DNA of 6,472 nucleotides from Chloroflexota bacterium. Its GTDB lineage: Bacteria; Chloroflexota; Dehalococcoidia; UBA2979. Shown here piece after piece: positions 5,275 to 6,472 of this stretch. Location: NCBI GenBank assembly GCA_002725365.1, contig PBOW01000097.1, positions 1 to 6,472 on the forward strand. Reading direction: 5' to 3'. The notes under the pieces are model-generated. The model was not told where the DNA came from. It ran no database searches and worked only from the letters and a program-made list of their open reading frames with translations. Numbering within the stretch: position 1 is the stretch's first letter; each line of letters starts with the position of its first letter. The translations under genes and the position numbers were made by a program.

Positions 5275-6280
5275 TTAGACCGAGGTCGAGTACCTGGATC
5301 CCGACGAGTGCAAGTACGATCATGAAGCACATGGTGCCGAGGATGGTGACGGCCACTCGGGGTCCAACCGCTCCAACCTCACGAACATCTACTCCAAGTC
5401 CTAGGCCGGCCATTGCAACAACAAATAGTAGCTTGCTGATTGACCGAGCCTGTAATCCGAGATCTTCAGAGATTACGTCCGTGGTTCGTAACACCGTGAG
5501 GATTAGGAAACCCGCAACAAACCAGGGCACATAGGTTTTGATTTTCTCTGTGAGTGACGAAGAATTATCTGTGTCACGATGTAACAGCCCGAGGACAATA
5601 ATCATCGGGCCAAGTAGGAGCACACGGACCAATTTCACAAGTGTGCCGGTCTGTCCAGACAAAGGTGATACTGCGAATGAAGCGGCAACCACCTGTGGCA
5701 CCGCATACACAGAAATCCCCGCGAGTATTCCGTACTGGACGTGATCAAGATCGAAGATTGGAGCAAAGAATGGCAAAATCAAAATCTGTCCTACACCTAG
5801 AATTGCACTGATCCCAATAGCAGCTGCTACTTCATTTGGAGTAGCCTTTATCACTGGAGCTACGGCAGCCACAGCGGAATTTCCACAGATAGAGTTGCCC
5901 ACTCCCACCAAGACCGCGAGGCGCGAACTCAATCCAAGCAATTTGTGCCCGATGAACCATGCGACAGTGAGCCCACCAAATACGGCCACCAGTATGAGTA
6001 TCAGCAGTGATGTGCCGGACGAGGTGATGTCCTGTAGCGCAACACTCGCTCCAAGCAGCAATACCGATGCCTCTAGAACCTGCTTTGACGCGAATTTCCC
6101 GCCAGATCCAAAGGTCGCCGGAAGTGGGAGTAGATTTTTAGCGAGGATTCCTAGGACCAGCGCTATCACCAAAGCATCTATCACAGCTCGGTCAATGATT
6201 GACTCTTCTATTTCCGCAACGATCCACGCAATTGATCCAAGAAACACACAGAATGCGATACCAGGGAAGTTGTTTTTCAT
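5267..6280 (-). CDS. YeiH/UPF0324 family membrane protein, putative sulfate or anion exporter
   Basis: This 337-residue integral membrane protein belongs to the YeiH/UPF0324 family (Pfam Cons_hypoth698), often labelled putative sulfate exporter. About ten hydrophobic segments are visible, roughly at 5-22, 33-48, 66-82, 90-110, 120-142, 150-174, 182-202, 215-233, 252-267, 281-298 and 308-330. The hallmark G-N-S-I-C-G-N-S-A-V-A-A lies at 128-139, and the C-terminal A-M-A-G-L-G-L-G-V-D (289-298) is also typical. The segment that is often V-H-E-V-A-Q-V-V-A-A in relatives reads V-Y-A-V-P-Q-V-V-A-A (191-200), so the His is Tyr. I chose the ATG at 6280 because family members begin with a short basic stretch just before the first membrane helix. 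A GTG at 6307 would add nine residues; neither start has a good Shine-Dalgarno sequence. The substrate is not proven for this family. Confidence 0.88.
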   Translation of the reverse strand: MKNNFPGIAFCVFLGSIAWIVAEIEESIIDRAVIDALVIALVLGILAKNLLPLPATFGSGGKFASKQVLEASVLLLGASVALQDITSSGTSLLILILVAVFGGLTVAWFIGHKLLGLSSRLAVLVGVGNSICGNSAVAAVAPVIKATPNEVAAAIGISAILGVGQILILPFFAPIFDLDHVQYGILAGISVYAVPQVVAASFAVSPLSGQTGTLVKLVRVLLLGPMIIVLGLLHRDTDNSSSLTEKIKTYVPWFVAGFLILTVLRTTDVISEDLGLQARSISKLLFVVAMAGLGLGVDVREVGAVGPRVAVTILGTMCFMIVLALVGIQVLDLGLTS

Positions 6281-6322
6281 GAGTGCAGAGCGTACTACGA
6301 ATAGCACTGGTTGTCCGATACT

Positions 6323-6338
6323 TTACATGTCGTTGTAA
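6323..6338. promoter_or_regulatory. Inverted repeat TTACA-N6-TGTAA in the divergent spacer, possible operator
   Basis: TTACA (6323-6327) and TGTAA (6334-6338) are exact reverse complements separated by six bases. The site lies between the divergent starts at 6280 and 6368. TTTACA (6322-6327) could be a -35 box and TATACG (6343-6348) a -10 box for the plus-strand gene, though the 15-base spacing is short. A regulator bound here could affect both genes. The arms are short, so chance is not excluded. Confidence 0.35.
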
Positions 6339-6367
6339 GATTTATACGAAATAGATGAGAGGTTGAA

Positions 6368-6472
6368 ATGGTTCTTGCAACTAACAAGGACTATCCGAAA
6401 CTGTCCGCTCGTTCGCTCGGGTGGCTCCGCTATCTGCATCGTAAAACCCATACACCTGACAATTGGGACAAA
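6368..6472 (+). CDS. 5' end of an unrecognised plus-strand gene (partial)
   Basis: An ATG preceded by GAGAGG (6357-6362) with a 5-base spacer opens a frame of 35 codons to the right edge. The peptide begins MVLATNKDYPKLSARSLGWL and is rich in basic and aromatic residues, ending T-P-D-N-W-D-K. It shows no signal peptide or membrane helix. I do not recognise the family from this short N-terminus. It is divergent from the YeiH-type gene, across 87 bp with a possible operator. Confidence 0.6.
   Translation, partial: MVLATNKDYPKLSARSLGWLRYLHRKTHTPDNWDK

Noticed and set aside
6281..6307. GTG start adding nine residues to the YeiH-type protein
   Set aside because: No clear ribosome binding site precedes it, and the ATG at 6280 gives the expected short basic N-terminus before the first membrane segment. 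The choice is not certain.
5895..6338. Plus-strand open frame of 147 codons opposite the YeiH-type gene
   Set aside because: It is a Ser/Thr/Ala/Pro-rich shadow of a hydrophobic membrane-protein gene and runs through the divergent spacer with no good start signal.

Overview
The window looks like an accessory, catabolic stretch of a free-living bacterial chromosome with balanced base composition and dense packing. It holds eight protein-coding genes, two of them cut by the window edges. I see no rRNA, tRNA, CRISPR array, transposase or phage gene. The mix of gene families resembles the paralog-rich carboxylic-acid catabolism described for marine Chloroflexota such as SAR202: an enolase-superfamily dehydratase, an HpcH/HpaI aldolase, an acyl-CoA dehydrogenase, an SDR, a DinB-like protein and a SnoaL-like protein. 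That assignment is inference from gene content; no taxonomic marker gene is present.

Layout from left to right. Positions 1-91 carry the 5' end of a minus-strand gene with a good ribosome binding site; its first residues recall the D-x-Q-F-G motif of CPPED1-like calcineurin phosphoesterases. A 192-bp divergent spacer with one short hairpin follows. Next come two plus-strand genes 19 bp apart: an HpcH/HpaI aldolase (284-1102) and an enolase-superfamily (mandelate racemase/muconate lactonizing type) protein (1122-2285). These could form a two-step module, in which dehydration of an acid sugar or hydroxy acid gives a 2-keto-3-deoxy acid that undergoes retro-aldol cleavage. The enolase gene meets, tail to tail with a 10-bp overlap, a minus-strand pair: an acyl-CoA dehydrogenase (3930-2752) followed by a DinB-like protein (2737-2276).

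Divergent from the dehydrogenase, across 104 bp, a plus-strand pair begins: an SDR oxidoreductase (4035-4865) and a SnoaL/NTF2-like protein (4906-5274). A bulged inverted repeat lies between them. The SnoaL-like gene overlaps tail to tail by 8 bp with a minus-strand gene for a YeiH/UPF0324 family membrane protein (6280-5267). An 87-bp divergent spacer with an inverted repeat leads to the start of a further plus-strand gene (6368 onward) that I do not recognise.

All full-length genes fall in known families, so no clearly new system is visible. The points most worth checking are the aldolase-dehydratase pair with altered substrate-loop and KxH residues, the long Ser-Tyr insertion in the SDR, the hairpin before the SnoaL-like gene, and the YeiH-type transporter beside catabolic genes.
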